From NCBI GenBank assembly GCA_025201805.1, contig MU619278.1, forward strand, positions 1 to 38,543: a stretch of 38,543 bases of DNA, in the 5' to 3' direction. The translations under genes and the position numbers were made by a program. Below, piece after piece: positions 1 through 11,321 of the stretch. Source of the DNA: Parasitella parasitica. Taxonomy: Eukaryota > Mucoromycota > Mucoromycetes > Mucorales > Mucoraceae. Position 1 is the stretch's first letter. Every line of letters starts with the position of its first letter. Under the pieces are notes generated by a model. That model was not told the DNA's origin. It was given only the letters and a program-made list of their open reading frames with translations, and did no database searches.

Positions 1-374
1 ATTTTTCAATATTTATCACAAATATCACATATTTGCTCATAACTTTTGCTAAAATGACCGTGGAACCGAGATCTAACTTGGAAAACTTAGCATTGACTGA
101 CCTCTATCTGGAAACAACATTGGTATCCATGTTTTCATCGATATCTATAAAGTTATCAGATGATATCACAAATTTACATATAAGAATTGCATATAATCAA
201 TGATAGGCTGCGGTAAAGAGCAAATCAAAGCCTTTCTTATGCGCCACAAGTACAGGCATGATTATCGCTATATGAGCATAACTTGCTTTCCACTGTGCGA
301 CCTTTCTATCACAAGTTATCTGCAAAACCAGTTTTATTTTTCAATATTTATCACAAATATCGCATATTTGCTCA
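1..374 (+). repeat. Direct repeat, two 39-bp copies 335 bp apart
   Basis: Bases 1-39 recur at 336-374 with a single A/G difference. The segment just after the first copy (about 41-85, containing AACTTTTGCTAAA) has a diverged relative at about 1013-1052. The segment just before the second copy (about 313-335, containing AAGTTATCTGCAAAA) has one at about 960-981. The spacing fits a decayed repeat unit of about 325-335 bp. I do not recognise a repeat family. Confidence 0.6.
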
Positions 375-1674
375 AAATCGGTCGCCCAAATTGCCAGTGG
401 CAAAGTTTTTGGTTTTTCGGAGTTTTAAATATTGGATCTCCGATATCCGATTTGTTTTTGGCAATCACAGCTGATTTGGACAAAAGGACATGAAATTCCT
501 GAAATATTAAAGGTATTTAATGAGAATAAAATTAAGCACAAAAATGTAATTGTATGATAGATTAAACAGCTCCAGTTATGTAGTATGGTTTTGGGATTAT
601 ATTAATTGATACGATCCTATTATTGGGATTGGATTATATATTTGGAGGGAAGAAGAACATATAAATAATTGACTAACGTTGGTTGATCTGGATAAGTAAC
701 ATAATATTTATGTGTTAGAAAGATTCTAAAGAATTGATATTTACATACCAGTTTTGCATTACTCTCTAGGGTCACTATTAAAAATAGATTTAATGATAAG
801 AGAATGCCTTGTTTTTTATATACTACTATATTATATCCATATTGTAATACTCTATTTGTCGCCATAGTTGAATATTGAACTTGGTATGTAATATCAATAT
901 ACTAGTTAGTTGTTAATGTATATCGATAGCTTATCCCTTGTCATTGATGTGTCTGTCAAAAGTTATATGCAAAAGCGGTTTCTCATTTTATAATTAACAG
1001 ACCTTTGTTGGTTATAACTTTTGCTAAATGTACCATAGGATCGCGACCCAACCTGGGAAACATAATGACAATGAAGCGCAAGTAAATAAAACATTTTTTA
1101 TGTATGCAAAAGTCGATAAGTACAAAGTAATCAGCAGAAAACACTGCAATTTTCAGATAAGAAATATATGAGCGTCCATGCATTTTCGAACGAACCAAAG
1201 CAAAAAAAAAAAAAATAAAAAAATAAAAAAACTGTTTTAAGCTTTGATTGATACAAGTAAGATTAGCGTTTATATTACGCTCTTGGTTTTCACTGGAGGA
1301 CATGCCTAGCAAAAGTTACAGAAACAATTTTTGATCATGATGTGATTGAATATATAATCGTCCGTATCATCTTGGCTCCTTATCAAGATAAGGCAAATAT
1401 CTTCAAGTAATGACAAAGCAAAAACGGTAGACAGCCGTCAATTTGTCGAAATTATAATAATTGCTTCACCGCAATATCGTAGGAAAGACCCCCCCCCGAA
1501 AAAAAAAACTTTAGTGATAATGATAGTGCAAGATTTCTATTTTAGATTGTTTTGCGAACTGCTAAGCGTATGTGTATAGAAGTGTGTGTAAAAATTCCTT
1601 TCAAGACAGTTGCTGTATAGATCTAATAGTAACAAATTTTATTCTTCCAAAGTAACAAATTCGTGAACAATAAC
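1..1674. other. AT-rich gene-free region with degenerate repeats
   Basis: I see no convincing gene in this stretch. It is AT-rich and holds diverged repeat copies, listed separately, and a C9-G-A10 homopolymer block at 1489-1508. Open frames here are short, of low complexity and match no family I know. It lies downstream of the minus-strand NOT1-like gene that ends at 1675, so its right edge probably includes that gene's 3' UTR. Confidence 0.6.
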
Positions 1675-4227
1675 CTACTTTAGGACATTATCAAACAAGC
1701 GTTTGATATCTGGAGAATGAACCATTGATTCTTTAATAAACTTGTGTTCTGTGAACATAGGTTCCTTGATCAATTGTATAAAAGTGGTCAATAAACCCCA
1801 AGGATGAGGTCTGTTGACAATCAACCTTTCCAACAAGACTCGAGTTACCAGTTCCTTGATCGATTCTGACTGAGAAGCAAACAGGTGCAATATTGTCATG
1901 CTGAAAAAGTAGGTGTGTGTGTTGGGATATCGTAAATGGTCAACAATGGCATTGATAACAAGGTAGCGATTTTGGCTGTGTTCCATATGTACTAATAAAT
2001 ATTTGAATATCTGAACTGCAGGGTTTTCAGATAGCGATTTTCCAGTGTCTAACGTGGTATGGGAGCCAACGTAAAATACGAGCTGTTGCAATTTCTTGTT
2101 ATCAAGTTGTTGACGTTCATCAGTGAGATGGCTCATGATGTGGCGACCAACGGATTTAGTAGAGCCTCTGAGGTACGAGTCCAGTAAAGTAATAATATCT
2201 GAGTAGTCCTGTTGGATGTACAAATTTGGCACCGTTGATTTGTTGGTCATGTATCCCAATGTTGCGGTAAAGGGATCGGGCAGAATCATTGTCTTGGGAA
2301 ACGAACTTAATATAACATTCCGTAACTGGACGCAATCAACCGGCAGTAATTGGATTAACGATAAATAATGTCGGCAAAGGAACTCTGGGTAATCATGCAG
2401 CATGACAACTAGAAATCGAAGCGTACCTTGGTAAAATGCTTTTTCTGATTGCGTAAATCCACGAGATGAGCGATGTTGGATAAGTTGGTTCAAAAATGAC
2501 AAATGGCCCGAGATCAATTTAAAGCATATTGTTTGCCCCTTTTCTGACGTCGATTCTTTATCACTTACAAATAAAAGAGGGAGATACAGTCTATGAGAAA
2601 ACAACTGAAGCCATGAAAATGCAAAGCCAGGAAATTGAGTGGGTTCCAGAGTGTAAAGTGTGTTACTTTTTTGTTTTGTTTTTAGGGCGTTAGTGTGTTG
2701 GCTTGACTTTTTAAAAGGTTTAGGCGATATTTACCTGTATACTGTGATGAATCCATCATTAGTATGTTTATCTCGGTTTGTGGCATTATTCAGCTCTGTA
2801 AATAACGAGCACAGTAGTTTGAGGAACGGCTTCTGATTAAACTGAACATTGTGATTTTCATGCTGATGTGCGATGACAAGTACTATAACAGATAATACTT
2901 GTGAAATCATTTTGACTTTTGTCTTGTTGTTGCCTTGTAACTGAATCATAAAGCCAACGAGTTTTGTATATGCATCGATGGGTTGCAGTCGAGAAGACTG
3001 ATACAATTCAACGCAAGTTTCTGTCGAGAGTCTAAAAAAGAAGCATAATCTATCCGTATTAGATGTCACTTGCGATAAGATTCTCTGTGTGAACTGCTTG
3101 TGAAATGCGGTCGCTGTCGTGTTGACTCTACAAACTCGGATCCACTCTGCGAATAATAATCTTAACGAAAATGTGTCGTTTTGAGGATTTAGGTGCTTGT
3201 ACTTTTGGTTTGATCTGTTCTCCAAGTCTTGTATCAGTTCAACTGCCCTGGATTAGCAAAAAAAAATATGTGTTTGTTAATTTTTTAAAAGTGTGTGGGT
3301 GTGCGTATAATGTCTTACTTTGGGGATTGCAGTTTCATCAATGCGTTTATTACCAAGACATGATCCTCAATTGATGTTATCGGATTCATTGTTAATAGGC
3401 AATTCTGCAAAATTTCAATCATAAATTCAATCTGGTGGTCTGTTGGTAGTTGGTTTAGCTGTTTCGATAATTTAACATCATACTCTTCTAATGGGATCAG
3501 GCCATGCTTGATTAATGAAGTAATAACCCAGACATCATTTTTTCTCTAGGGATTGATTTAGGACATTGATTGCTCGCTGATAACAAAATAACATAGAGAC
3601 ATGTACCTCATCATCGGAATACAACAGCCAGTTCAATGTCTCTTTTGATATACTGGGCGATAGTTCCAACAAAGTCTGGAGAAATCGGCAGTAAACTTCT
3701 AGTGATAGTCCTGTATTGGATCGATACAACTGATAAACTACGCTTTCTACGACTGATTTTAGTAATGTAGGCTGAGCGCTCTGATTTATCAGCAGTGGTA
3801 TTTGTCGCATAACTAGTATAATATCATGATGTGGTGGCAATAATGAAAACGGCAAATTGCCCGACTGTTTTAAAAGACGATCCAATTCAATCAACATTTG
3901 CTATACTATGAGTATTAGTATTGACTCTGCAATTAGTAGCGAATATGACCAATATACGTATTTACCTCCACTTTGGTTGTAAAAAGGTCGCTGGACTGCT
4001 GGAATCCTGTAAAACCGAAGAGATCTATTATAGATATAAGGTGCGTGTTATAGCTTATAGAATGTCATGGCATAAAAAGGACTCATCCTACTGTTGGTCG
4101 AAGACGACGATGCTAAGCCTGGATGCGACAAGTTGGGAGGTGGAGCTATTTGCTTTTGAGAAAAAATCTCATAGAGCTTCATTTTGGAATCATTATTATG
4201 TGGTATCGCAGGCGTAGATGGAGACAT
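1675..4227 (-). CDS. NOT1: CCR4-NOT scaffold NOT1, C-terminal part only (733 aa)
   Basis: NOT1 is the scaffold of the CCR4-NOT mRNA deadenylation complex; its C-terminal homology domain docks the NOT2/NOT3 module. Exons are 4227-4092, 4006-3966, 3900-3607, 3545-3319, 3247-2735 and 2665-1675, all junctions in frame, giving 733 aa. Family signatures follow the right order: ELSP then YSDDERKN near the first third, FFRLSTE in the middle, PGFAFAWLQL, GTLRFLVVMLHDYPEFLC, LRNVILSSFPKTMILPDPF, LRYPNTHTYFF and, near the end, TRVLLERLIVNRPHPWGLL. Family members are usually near 2,000 aa, so the N-terminal half (the HEAT/MIF4G region that binds CAF1) is absent. The ATG at 4227 is only 82 bp below the stop of HEL2 on the same strand, leaving no room for upstream exons. 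Identity is sure; whether it is a split gene, a truncated paralogue or a relic is open. The first two exons are less certain. Confidence 0.88.
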
Positions 4228-4309
4228 TTTAGCAGAAAAAGCAAAAGAAAAGAAAGAGAAAATTTTTTCTACCACTGCAAATTCAATAATGATTTTATTT
4301 AATTCCGCC

Positions 4310-6617
4310 TTATAAACCAACTCTGAATAAGACATTATTTTTTCTGCCCTTCTTCTTTTTGCCATGGCTGTTGGCGCCTGGCGCATCTTCTGGAGCTGAC
4401 TCGGATACATCATCGCTGCTGCTCCCGCCATTCCAAGCGTTGAAATTATTCTGCCCTGATGTTTGTCTACGCATATTCAGAATCATTTGATGTTTAGGTG
4501 CAGCCGTTGGTAAAGCAGGGAAAGTTTTGGGTTTTAAACTAGGGAAGGTTTCATTTGTAGACGTTGAGGGGTTACTGGTACTAGAAGATGTCCCACTCCA
4601 CACTGTTTTATTGTTTGGTTGGCGGTATGTATTCACAGGAGAGCTAGGACGAGATGCTTGTGGTGATGATCGAACTGAGCTTTGAGCGCTGGAGGGTCTA
4701 CTAGCCTTATTGTTAGCAACATTGGCTGCAGACGCTACTTTATCCCAGACATTTTTAGGCTTTTCTCTCCGAGCAGCATTCTTGGATTGTTTAGGCTTAA
4801 TGACCAATACTCGAGAAGACTGAGGTGGAGGTCTTTCTCTCACATCAAGAGCCGGGAAATTGGTCATCTAAAATAACGAGTTAGGCGCCATTTTGTGTGT
4901 TAAAATGTTTTTGTACATTACAGCCGTTTGTTTGTTTCTCCAGACCCGGATCAGCTCCCATTTTTTGTCCTCGACATCCAACAGATCCTCTACTCCTCTC
5001 AGAATCCTGCCAGATTGTTCAACGTTACTGTTTGTCAGTTGCACAATTTGGTTGACATAATCTTCTCCACCCAAAGTGTTCTTTCTGAACGCACTGGTCA
5101 AAGATCTAAACTCTGCAACCTTTGCTTTACTCTGAAGCATATCGCCCACTTTGGACAAGAAGGCCGTATGATCAGCAACTGCAGGATCCTGAGTAGATAA
5201 TCGAACACCATTTATGTCGCCAGTGTTGTTTAATGCTAAAGGTGTTGAAAGTGCACCAAATCCTGCAGGCTTTTCTATTGCCTTGCCCTTTCCTCTTCCC
5301 TTTTTAGTGCTAGCACCCGGCACGACACGAGGCTGATCAGCTGTTGTAGCTGTCAAAACTTGACTGACTTGCGCCATGCTAGGGAAATCTTCGGTCGCAG
5401 TCAATGCATTTGAAGATATAGCAGATCCACTAGCTGAAGTGCCACCTTGCGCGTGGTTGTTGGTATCTTCCCTTTTTTTCCCTTTTCTATTGTTGTTATC
5501 TCTTTGATGCCTCAATGATTCATACTGAAAGTTTACTTCCAACTGTCTGTTTTGGGTTTGTAATGATCGTTGTAATCCGCCTGTCGACTCTCCATGCACT
5601 TGCACTTCATGTGCCTTTAGATCAATAGGCGAGTCAAAGACCACGAATTTTTTTTCTAGACATTGAGGATAGAAACACATGCAATGGTCTGATCTAAAAT
5701 GATCTTCCAAATTGGCATAGTTAGCATAGTATTCGTGTCGATTTCCGTTACGCACACATAAGAAGCATTGTTCGTGTTGATCACGACAATGCACAAATAA
5801 TTCATCATCGCCAAAAAATCGAGTTTTGCAAAATACACATTCTGGGTGGCCTGAAAAGCCGGTTTCGTCGTCTTTGTTGAAATCTCTATCGCCTTCTTTA
5901 TGATGCTGTGTCAGTTGTGCTAAAGTATACAATGTGTGCTCGTAAGGGAAGATCTTTTTATGGCGAGAACATAAATCACTGCGACGGCAACGAACCTGAG
6001 TATATTTTATATGTAATATTTGTAGCACATCTTACCAGATATTCAGACTATGTGTCTTTCTAACATGTTGCTTCAATTCACCCCAATTCCTGGAAGCTTC
6101 CGTGCAACCGCCATAAGGGCAGTTGTAATCCAACATGCGCATTGCTTCACTGAACATTTCTTTTGTTTCGAATCTAATGTTCAGCTTTTTATCGCTGAAT
6201 AATATATCATCTTTGTTGAAATTTTCAAAGGGTTTCGCTGCATCTTTTGTGAATATGACAGTTGTTTGCTCGGTCTACAAAATAGCATAGTATATCAATA
6301 TTAAGATTTGAAATTGCTGCTTTATCAGTTCAACCAATGCTTACCTTACAATAAGCACAATTGCGGGTATCGTACAAGGCTCTTAAACGGAGGGTACACT
6401 TATGACAAGTACGGTGATCACATTGACCTACTGCAAATATTTTGATGGGTTCTGTACAGATAAAACAAAGCTCGCCATCTTCCTGTTCAGATGAAGAAGA
6501 TCTATCCTCTTCTTCTTGTTCTGTTTTTTGTGCAGGCTTTTTCGAAAATTTAGCATGATTTCTTCGAGATTTATTACCGGCATTGGTAGTAGCGTTTGTT
6601 TTGGCCGTTATGGACAT
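4310..6617 (-). CDS. HEL2: E3 ubiquitin ligase HEL2/ZNF598 (708 aa)
   Basis: HEL2/ZNF598 recognises collided ribosomes, ubiquitinates 40S proteins and starts ribosome-associated quality control in the cytoplasm. Exons are 6617-6345, 6274-6036, 5978-4922 and 4867-4310; introns are 70, 57 and 54 nt and the frame is kept throughout. An acidic/serine stretch leads into an N-terminal RING (C51, C54, C66, H68, C71, C74, C87, C90). C2H2-type fingers follow (NCPYGGC; CDLCSRHKKIF with EHTLYT; CVFCKTRFFGDDELFVHC; HCMCFYPQC), the family's typical order. The C-terminal third is low-complexity and holds the FPALP and PPPQSSRVLVIKP motifs, ending in a basic tail (KKKKGRK). The start is the first ATG before the RING. 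It reads away from SEC24 across 369 bp and is followed closely by the NOT1-like gene. Confidence 0.93.
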
Positions 6618-6986
6618 CTAATCAAAGTGTTCAATGATTCAAGGAACAATCAGTTTGAAAAAGTTTTTTCTTAAAGAGATTCGATTAAAACCCAGTGATC
6701 TCCTCCTACATGCTCATCATCCTTCCTATTTCTAATCAAGGATCTAGCAGTTGCATTCCATGAAACATGCGCAGGCAAATAGTTCTAAAATTGATATTAA
6801 TCCGTCTCAGCTTGATGCCATAGAGAAATTTGCTTGAAATCGAGGTTGCAACTCTGATGTTGAAACGACGCAAGAGCAGTGGCGCGTTCTCTCTTTGCTG
6901 CAAATCGGATATTCTAATCCAATAAACAATTGTGCCTTGTCTTTGCACAACACCGTACTTTCTTCTGGTATCTATCTATTTTCAAA
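6618..6986. promoter_or_regulatory. Divergent promoter region between HEL2 and SEC24
   Basis: This 369-bp stretch separates the start codons of two genes that point away from each other, so it should contain both promoters and 5' UTRs. I see no clear TATA box and no conserved coding sequence. Confidence 0.5.
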
Positions 6987-9900
6987 ATGAATACACCAAA
7001 TAGCCAACAAGGTCAGCGCCCTCCAATTTTTCGACCCGGAATTACTCCTCAAAGACCTGTATTCACCAATGGACCTCATCCTCAACAACTTCAAGGCCAA
7101 CTGCCTACAGCACCAGGCGCTGCTATCCGGCCACAACCATTTGGAAACCAACAGCCTGCAGTGAGACCAGGATTTTCACCTAGCAGACCTCTAGGTACGT
7201 ATTATACTCAGTATAATAAACGCATATCCTAAACCTAACTGAATAAACAAGTAGCCCAACCCTCTCCTCAACTGCAGCAGCCACAACAACCACAGATGCT
7301 GCCTCAACCTCATCCTCAGACTCAACATCTATATCAACATCAACCTCAGCAGCAACCTCAGCAGCAACCTCAGCAGCAACCTCAGCAGCAACCTCAACCT
7401 CAACCTCAGACTCAGACTCATTCTCTAAAATCTCTTCCTCTCGAACAGCAAATGTCAAACATGCACATAAATAGTGTAAGTATGATTGGTTTGTGATAGG
7501 GTTGAAAGGAGAGCTTATGTTTGCATCTTTTTTCAATAGAAAGCAGGCCGAAATAAGCGAGTTTATGCTCAAATGCCCAGCACACCTTCTTCCAACGTTC
7601 AGCAACCTTCTTCATCGCAACAACAACATCCACAAACGTTACCACAGCAACCTATGGCCCACCAGCAACCTATGCAGCAGCAGCAGCAGAGAGCTGTCAA
7701 CACACCACTCGGCCTTCCTCCTCGCTCTGGAGCCAAACCTCGCATTGATCCGGACCAAATACCATCGCCAGTGCAAATCCAACTCAAGGATATGGCCAAG
7801 TACGAAGTCCCTGAATCGTATTACGGCACGTGCGACTTTCAAGAAGCTCTGCCTCTAGCCGACACTCAATTTCGCAGTTTAGACCAAGGCAATTGCAACC
7901 CACATTTCATGCGATCCACCTTACAGACCATTCCTGGCACGTCTGATCTGATTCGAGATACCGGATTGCCTTTTGGTCTTGTATTGCAGCCTCTGGCAAA
8001 ACTGCATGCCGACGATGCAGCATTGCCTGTAGTGCCTCTGGCTGCTCGATGCTCTCGCTGTAAAGCTTATATCAATCCTTGGTGCAAATTTACTCAGGGC
8101 GGCCAACGGTTTGTATGCAATTTGTGTGATTTTGAGAATGTGGTTGCCCCCCAAGACGTATGTCCTTGTGATGTGAGTGGCAGGCGCATGGATGCTGATC
8201 AAAGGCCGGAGTTCATGTTGGGGTCTGTGGAGTTTGATGCTCCTGAAGAATATTGGCAAGATGTCGAACCAAAGCCTTTGCATTGGCTAATTGCCATTGA
8301 TGTGTCAAGACGGGCAATGGAGAGACCTGTGTTGGAGACGTTGGTCCACACTCTTAGGCAAATGCTTCAATCTGGATTCCCCGCTGCTTTGAAGATCGGT
8401 ATCATGACATTCGATACAGCTGTTCATTTCTGGAATCTTGAGGGCGAGCAAGCAACCATGATGGTGGTGCCTGATATCGACGATATCTTTGTTCCCATGT
8501 CTGCCCAAAATTTGTTTGTTGATCCGACAAAGTCCAGACCTGCCATTGAGAATCTCTTGGATCAGTTGCAAACTTTGTTTCAAAACGAACATAATGTGAT
8601 GCCGCATGCTGTATTTGCTTCTGCAGTTCAAGCTGCTGCGTTGGCACTGAAGTCCACGGGTGGCAAAGTGAGCGTCTTCCAATCCTCGTTACCTTCTTTC
8701 GGCCCTGGCAGCTTGAAAAACCGCGATGATCCAAAAATTTACGGTCAAGAACGAGAAAAGGCCTTATTCCAGCCTCAGGATAGCTTTTATATTCAATTGG
8801 GCTCCTCATGTGCCCAAGCTGGTGTTTCGGTTGATCTCTGGCTTATTCCCGCTGTCTCTACACCTTACATGGATATTGCTACCATTGGTGTTTTGTCTGC
8901 TTTAACCGGTGGCGATACCTACTACTTGCCCAACTTTGATCCCCAACTTCATAGTGTCCAATTTATGCATGATTTCAAGCATGCAATCTACCGCGAGCAA
9001 GGCTACCGAGCTGCTCTGCGTGTACGCTGCTCAAACGGTCTGTCTGTTGAGGATCACTATGGCAATTTTGACATGAGTAATGCGACCGACGTAGAATTGG
9101 CTAATGTCAATGCTGACACCACTGTTGGTGTTGCATTGAAAGTCGATGGCAGATTAGCAGTGAGCAAGCCTGTCTACTTTCAAAGTGCACTGCTCTATAC
9201 AACTGCTCAAGGCCAGCGTCGAGTGCGTGTTCACAACTTGTGCTTGAACGTAGGAGTCGCTGCAAACCCCATCTTCAAGTTTGCTGATTTGGATACTTCG
9301 CTCAACTTTATCATTAAGCGCAACATTACGTTAACTGCAAAGAAATCGTTGACAGACCTCTCTTACGACATGGATCAATTAGCCGTCAAGATATTGACCT
9401 CTTATCGAAAGTACTGTGCATCAGGCGCATCTGCTGCTCAATTGATCTTGCCAGAATCTTACAAGAATCTGCCGCTATTATTTTCTTCGTTAAAAAAGTC
9501 TGCTATTATGAGAAAGGGTAATAACAAGTCTGATTTGTGTACTATTCCATACTAACTGTACGTCCGTTCAGACCCAACTTTGAATGTTGATGCTCGCGTT
9601 TATTTTTTTAGAATGATCAAGGCTACAAGTATTCCAGGCACCATTCAATGGTTGTATCCTCGATGCATCAAATTACACACATGGCTTGGAGAGCAAGGGG
9701 TGTTACCTTTGGAGCGACTTTCCTATGATAGGCTGGATTCTGCCGGGATCTACTGGATTCAGAGCCACAGCACCTTGTTTATTTGGATTGGATCAGATGC
9801 GCCTCCAGAGCTAGTAGAAGGCATGTTTGGAACACGTAACAGAAACGAAATCAATCCACTTATGCAGCAATTGCCTGAAATTGAGACATCTGCCATCAAT

Positions 9901-10220
9901 AATCAGCTGAGACAGCTCTATTCTACAAGCACTGATAACATCCCTCATTTACCACAGTTGCAGGTGATTCGACATGGAATGGATCTTGAAGTTGAATTAT
10001 CCAAGGTGTTAATGGAAGACGAGACCTTTGGCCAAATGAGCTACGTGGATTACCTGTGTATGATTCACAAACAGATCCAAACAGAGGTAATGTCTTGCAG
10101 AAGGTACATGCACAACGCATCGAACTCATTTTTGTATTTTATTATTACAATATATAGCTTGAAAGAGAGAAACAGGATTCGGTCATATCCTCAGCTTCAT
10201 ACTGGGCCCATAGATATTAG
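6987..10220 (+). CDS. SEC24: COPII coat cargo-binding subunit SEC24 (about 995 aa)
   Basis: SEC24 is the cargo-selecting half of the inner COPII coat and acts with SEC23 at ER exit sites. Exons are 6987-7194, 7252-7475, 7540-9517, 9572-10086 and 10158-10220; introns are 54-71 nt, one with a perfect TACTAAC branch point. The first 200 or so residues are rich in Pro and Gln and include a 12-bp minisatellite-encoded QQQP tract. A zinc finger follows (CSRC near 315-318, CNLC near 337-340), then the trunk (WLIAIDVSRRAME), beta-sandwich and helical regions, and a C-terminal gelsolin-like fold (SHSTLFIWIG). The second exon can start at 7252 or 7255 because CAAG and TAG are adjacent possible acceptors; both keep frame and differ by one residue. 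The gene ends 6 bp from the convergent EAPP-like gene. Confidence 0.95.
7341..7388 (+). repeat. 12-bp minisatellite inside SEC24 exon 2
   Basis: Four perfect tandem copies of CAACCTCAGCAG, followed by further CAACCT units, encode a Gln/Pro tract in the disordered N-terminus of SEC24. Length variation between strains would be expected and would stay in frame. Confidence 0.9.
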
Positions 10221-10226
10221 ATTAAA

Positions 10227-10941
10227 TTACGTTGATGTTGCTATGACATTAAAGAAATGGTATACTTCTTCGTCATCTGACATTGCAACATGAATGCCGC
10301 ATGTATCGCAAATAACTTTATAAAAATACTCATCATTATCATCTTCTCCCTTTATCTTGTATCTTTCGCCAGGGACTGTATGGCAATTGCGCACAAACAT
10401 TGCTCTAAACTGATCTGCGTATTTCTCATGCCTAGACAGCGGCTTGTCAATATACCAATACTGTCTTGTTTTCTTTTGATGTATACCTTTGGCAGCTATA
10501 ACACAGTGTAGTAAAGCACATTGGACATGATAATATCGCATCTGTTTTATCGTCTAGTGGCCCGTCCTCGTTTAATCGCATTGAGTCTTCTACATTTTGA
10601 AATTAAATAACATTGCTATTTCACTTGAACCTATTGTATCATTCATCTTTACTTACCATGAATTTGTTTAGCTACCCATTCTTCATCTCTATCATCCATG
10701 TCTGGGTCATATAAGAGCTCGTCGTTACTTATCACCTTGTGCTGCGTATTAGATTCTAGTTATTGGTTTAGCAAGATTGAAAAAAAAAAAAGTTTTCATT
10801 TCAACTAGCACCTTTCTTATTCTTGGATTTTCCCGGTAAACCAAGCCCTACTGATTCCTCATGTTCTGAGTCGTTATCTGAATCAAAGTATACTTTGTCG
10901 TATAGCTCATCTTGTAGCTTTATCTTGGAACTACTCTCCAT
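10227..10941 (-). CDS. EAPP: EAPP-family (E2F-associated phosphoprotein) zinc protein, 178 aa
   Basis: Exons are 10941-10812, 10755-10657, 10589-10487 and 10431-10227; introns are 56, 67 and 55 nt. The protein matches the conserved EAPP domain in order: an acidic YFDSD segment, NDELLYDP with DRDEEWV, a CPMC...LCYSC zinc-binding pair, CQRHEKYADQFRAMFVRNC, a second pair CDTC, and EVYHFFNVIAT at the end. In animals EAPP is a nuclear phosphoprotein linked to E2F-dependent transcription; the fungal role is not established. At 178 aa it is shorter than the human protein (about 285 aa) and lacks the long N-terminal acidic part. Reading straight through the third intron would suggest a false internal start near 10541, but splicing restores the CQRHE motif. 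It is convergent with SEC24, so the 3' ends must overlap. Confidence 0.85.
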
Positions 10942-11321
10942 TGAAATATTGGTGGATTAGACAAGGGCACTGTCAAATTGCTCGCAACTCTTTGTAGAAT
11001 ACGAGGTGTGGCCTTAGGCTCGAGTTGACCTGCCGATCATACATGTAGCGACCGAGAATGACTGGAAATGCTTACAATTACTTACGAAAGTATAGAATGA
11101 AAAACTATGAGACTTTACTAGAAGATGTAAGATCTCAAAAATATAATGCAATTAGACCAGTTATATTTTTATATGCTTAATTAATTCTTTAGAAATGCGT
11201 CTGAGGCTAATTTCAAGGTTATAGGATGATTATGACCGATATTATTGTTGTCCGAAACAAACATCTTCGCCCCTTATAATTTCAGACAACGTTTGTTCTT
11301 CTTCCTCATAATCATTTTGTA
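10942..11321. promoter_or_regulatory. Divergent intergenic region, EAPP-like / VMA7
   Basis: This 380-bp spacer lies between two start codons on opposite strands and should hold both promoters. It contains no coding sequence that I can support and no recognisable RNA gene. Confidence 0.45.

Noticed and set aside
3535-3550. Apparent frameshift in the NOT1-like gene after SLEKK
   Set aside because: An intron at 3546-3606 with a CTAAA branch point and CTAG acceptor removes it and restores the family motif YSDDERKN.
7341-7388. Regular 12-bp repeats as a possible CRISPR-like array
   Set aside because: The units are directly abutting with no spacers and encode a Gln/Pro tract in SEC24.
7296-7799. 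Long Gln/Pro, Cys-rich and Val/Glu-rich frames on both strands around the SEC24 repeats
   Set aside because: They are shadows of the CAG/CCT repeat in other frames, not genes.
10431-10541. Possible translation start MRYYH for the EAPP-like gene
   Set aside because: Its text is non-conserved; splicing out 10432-10486 and using upstream exons restores the conserved CPMC and CQRHEKYADQF blocks.
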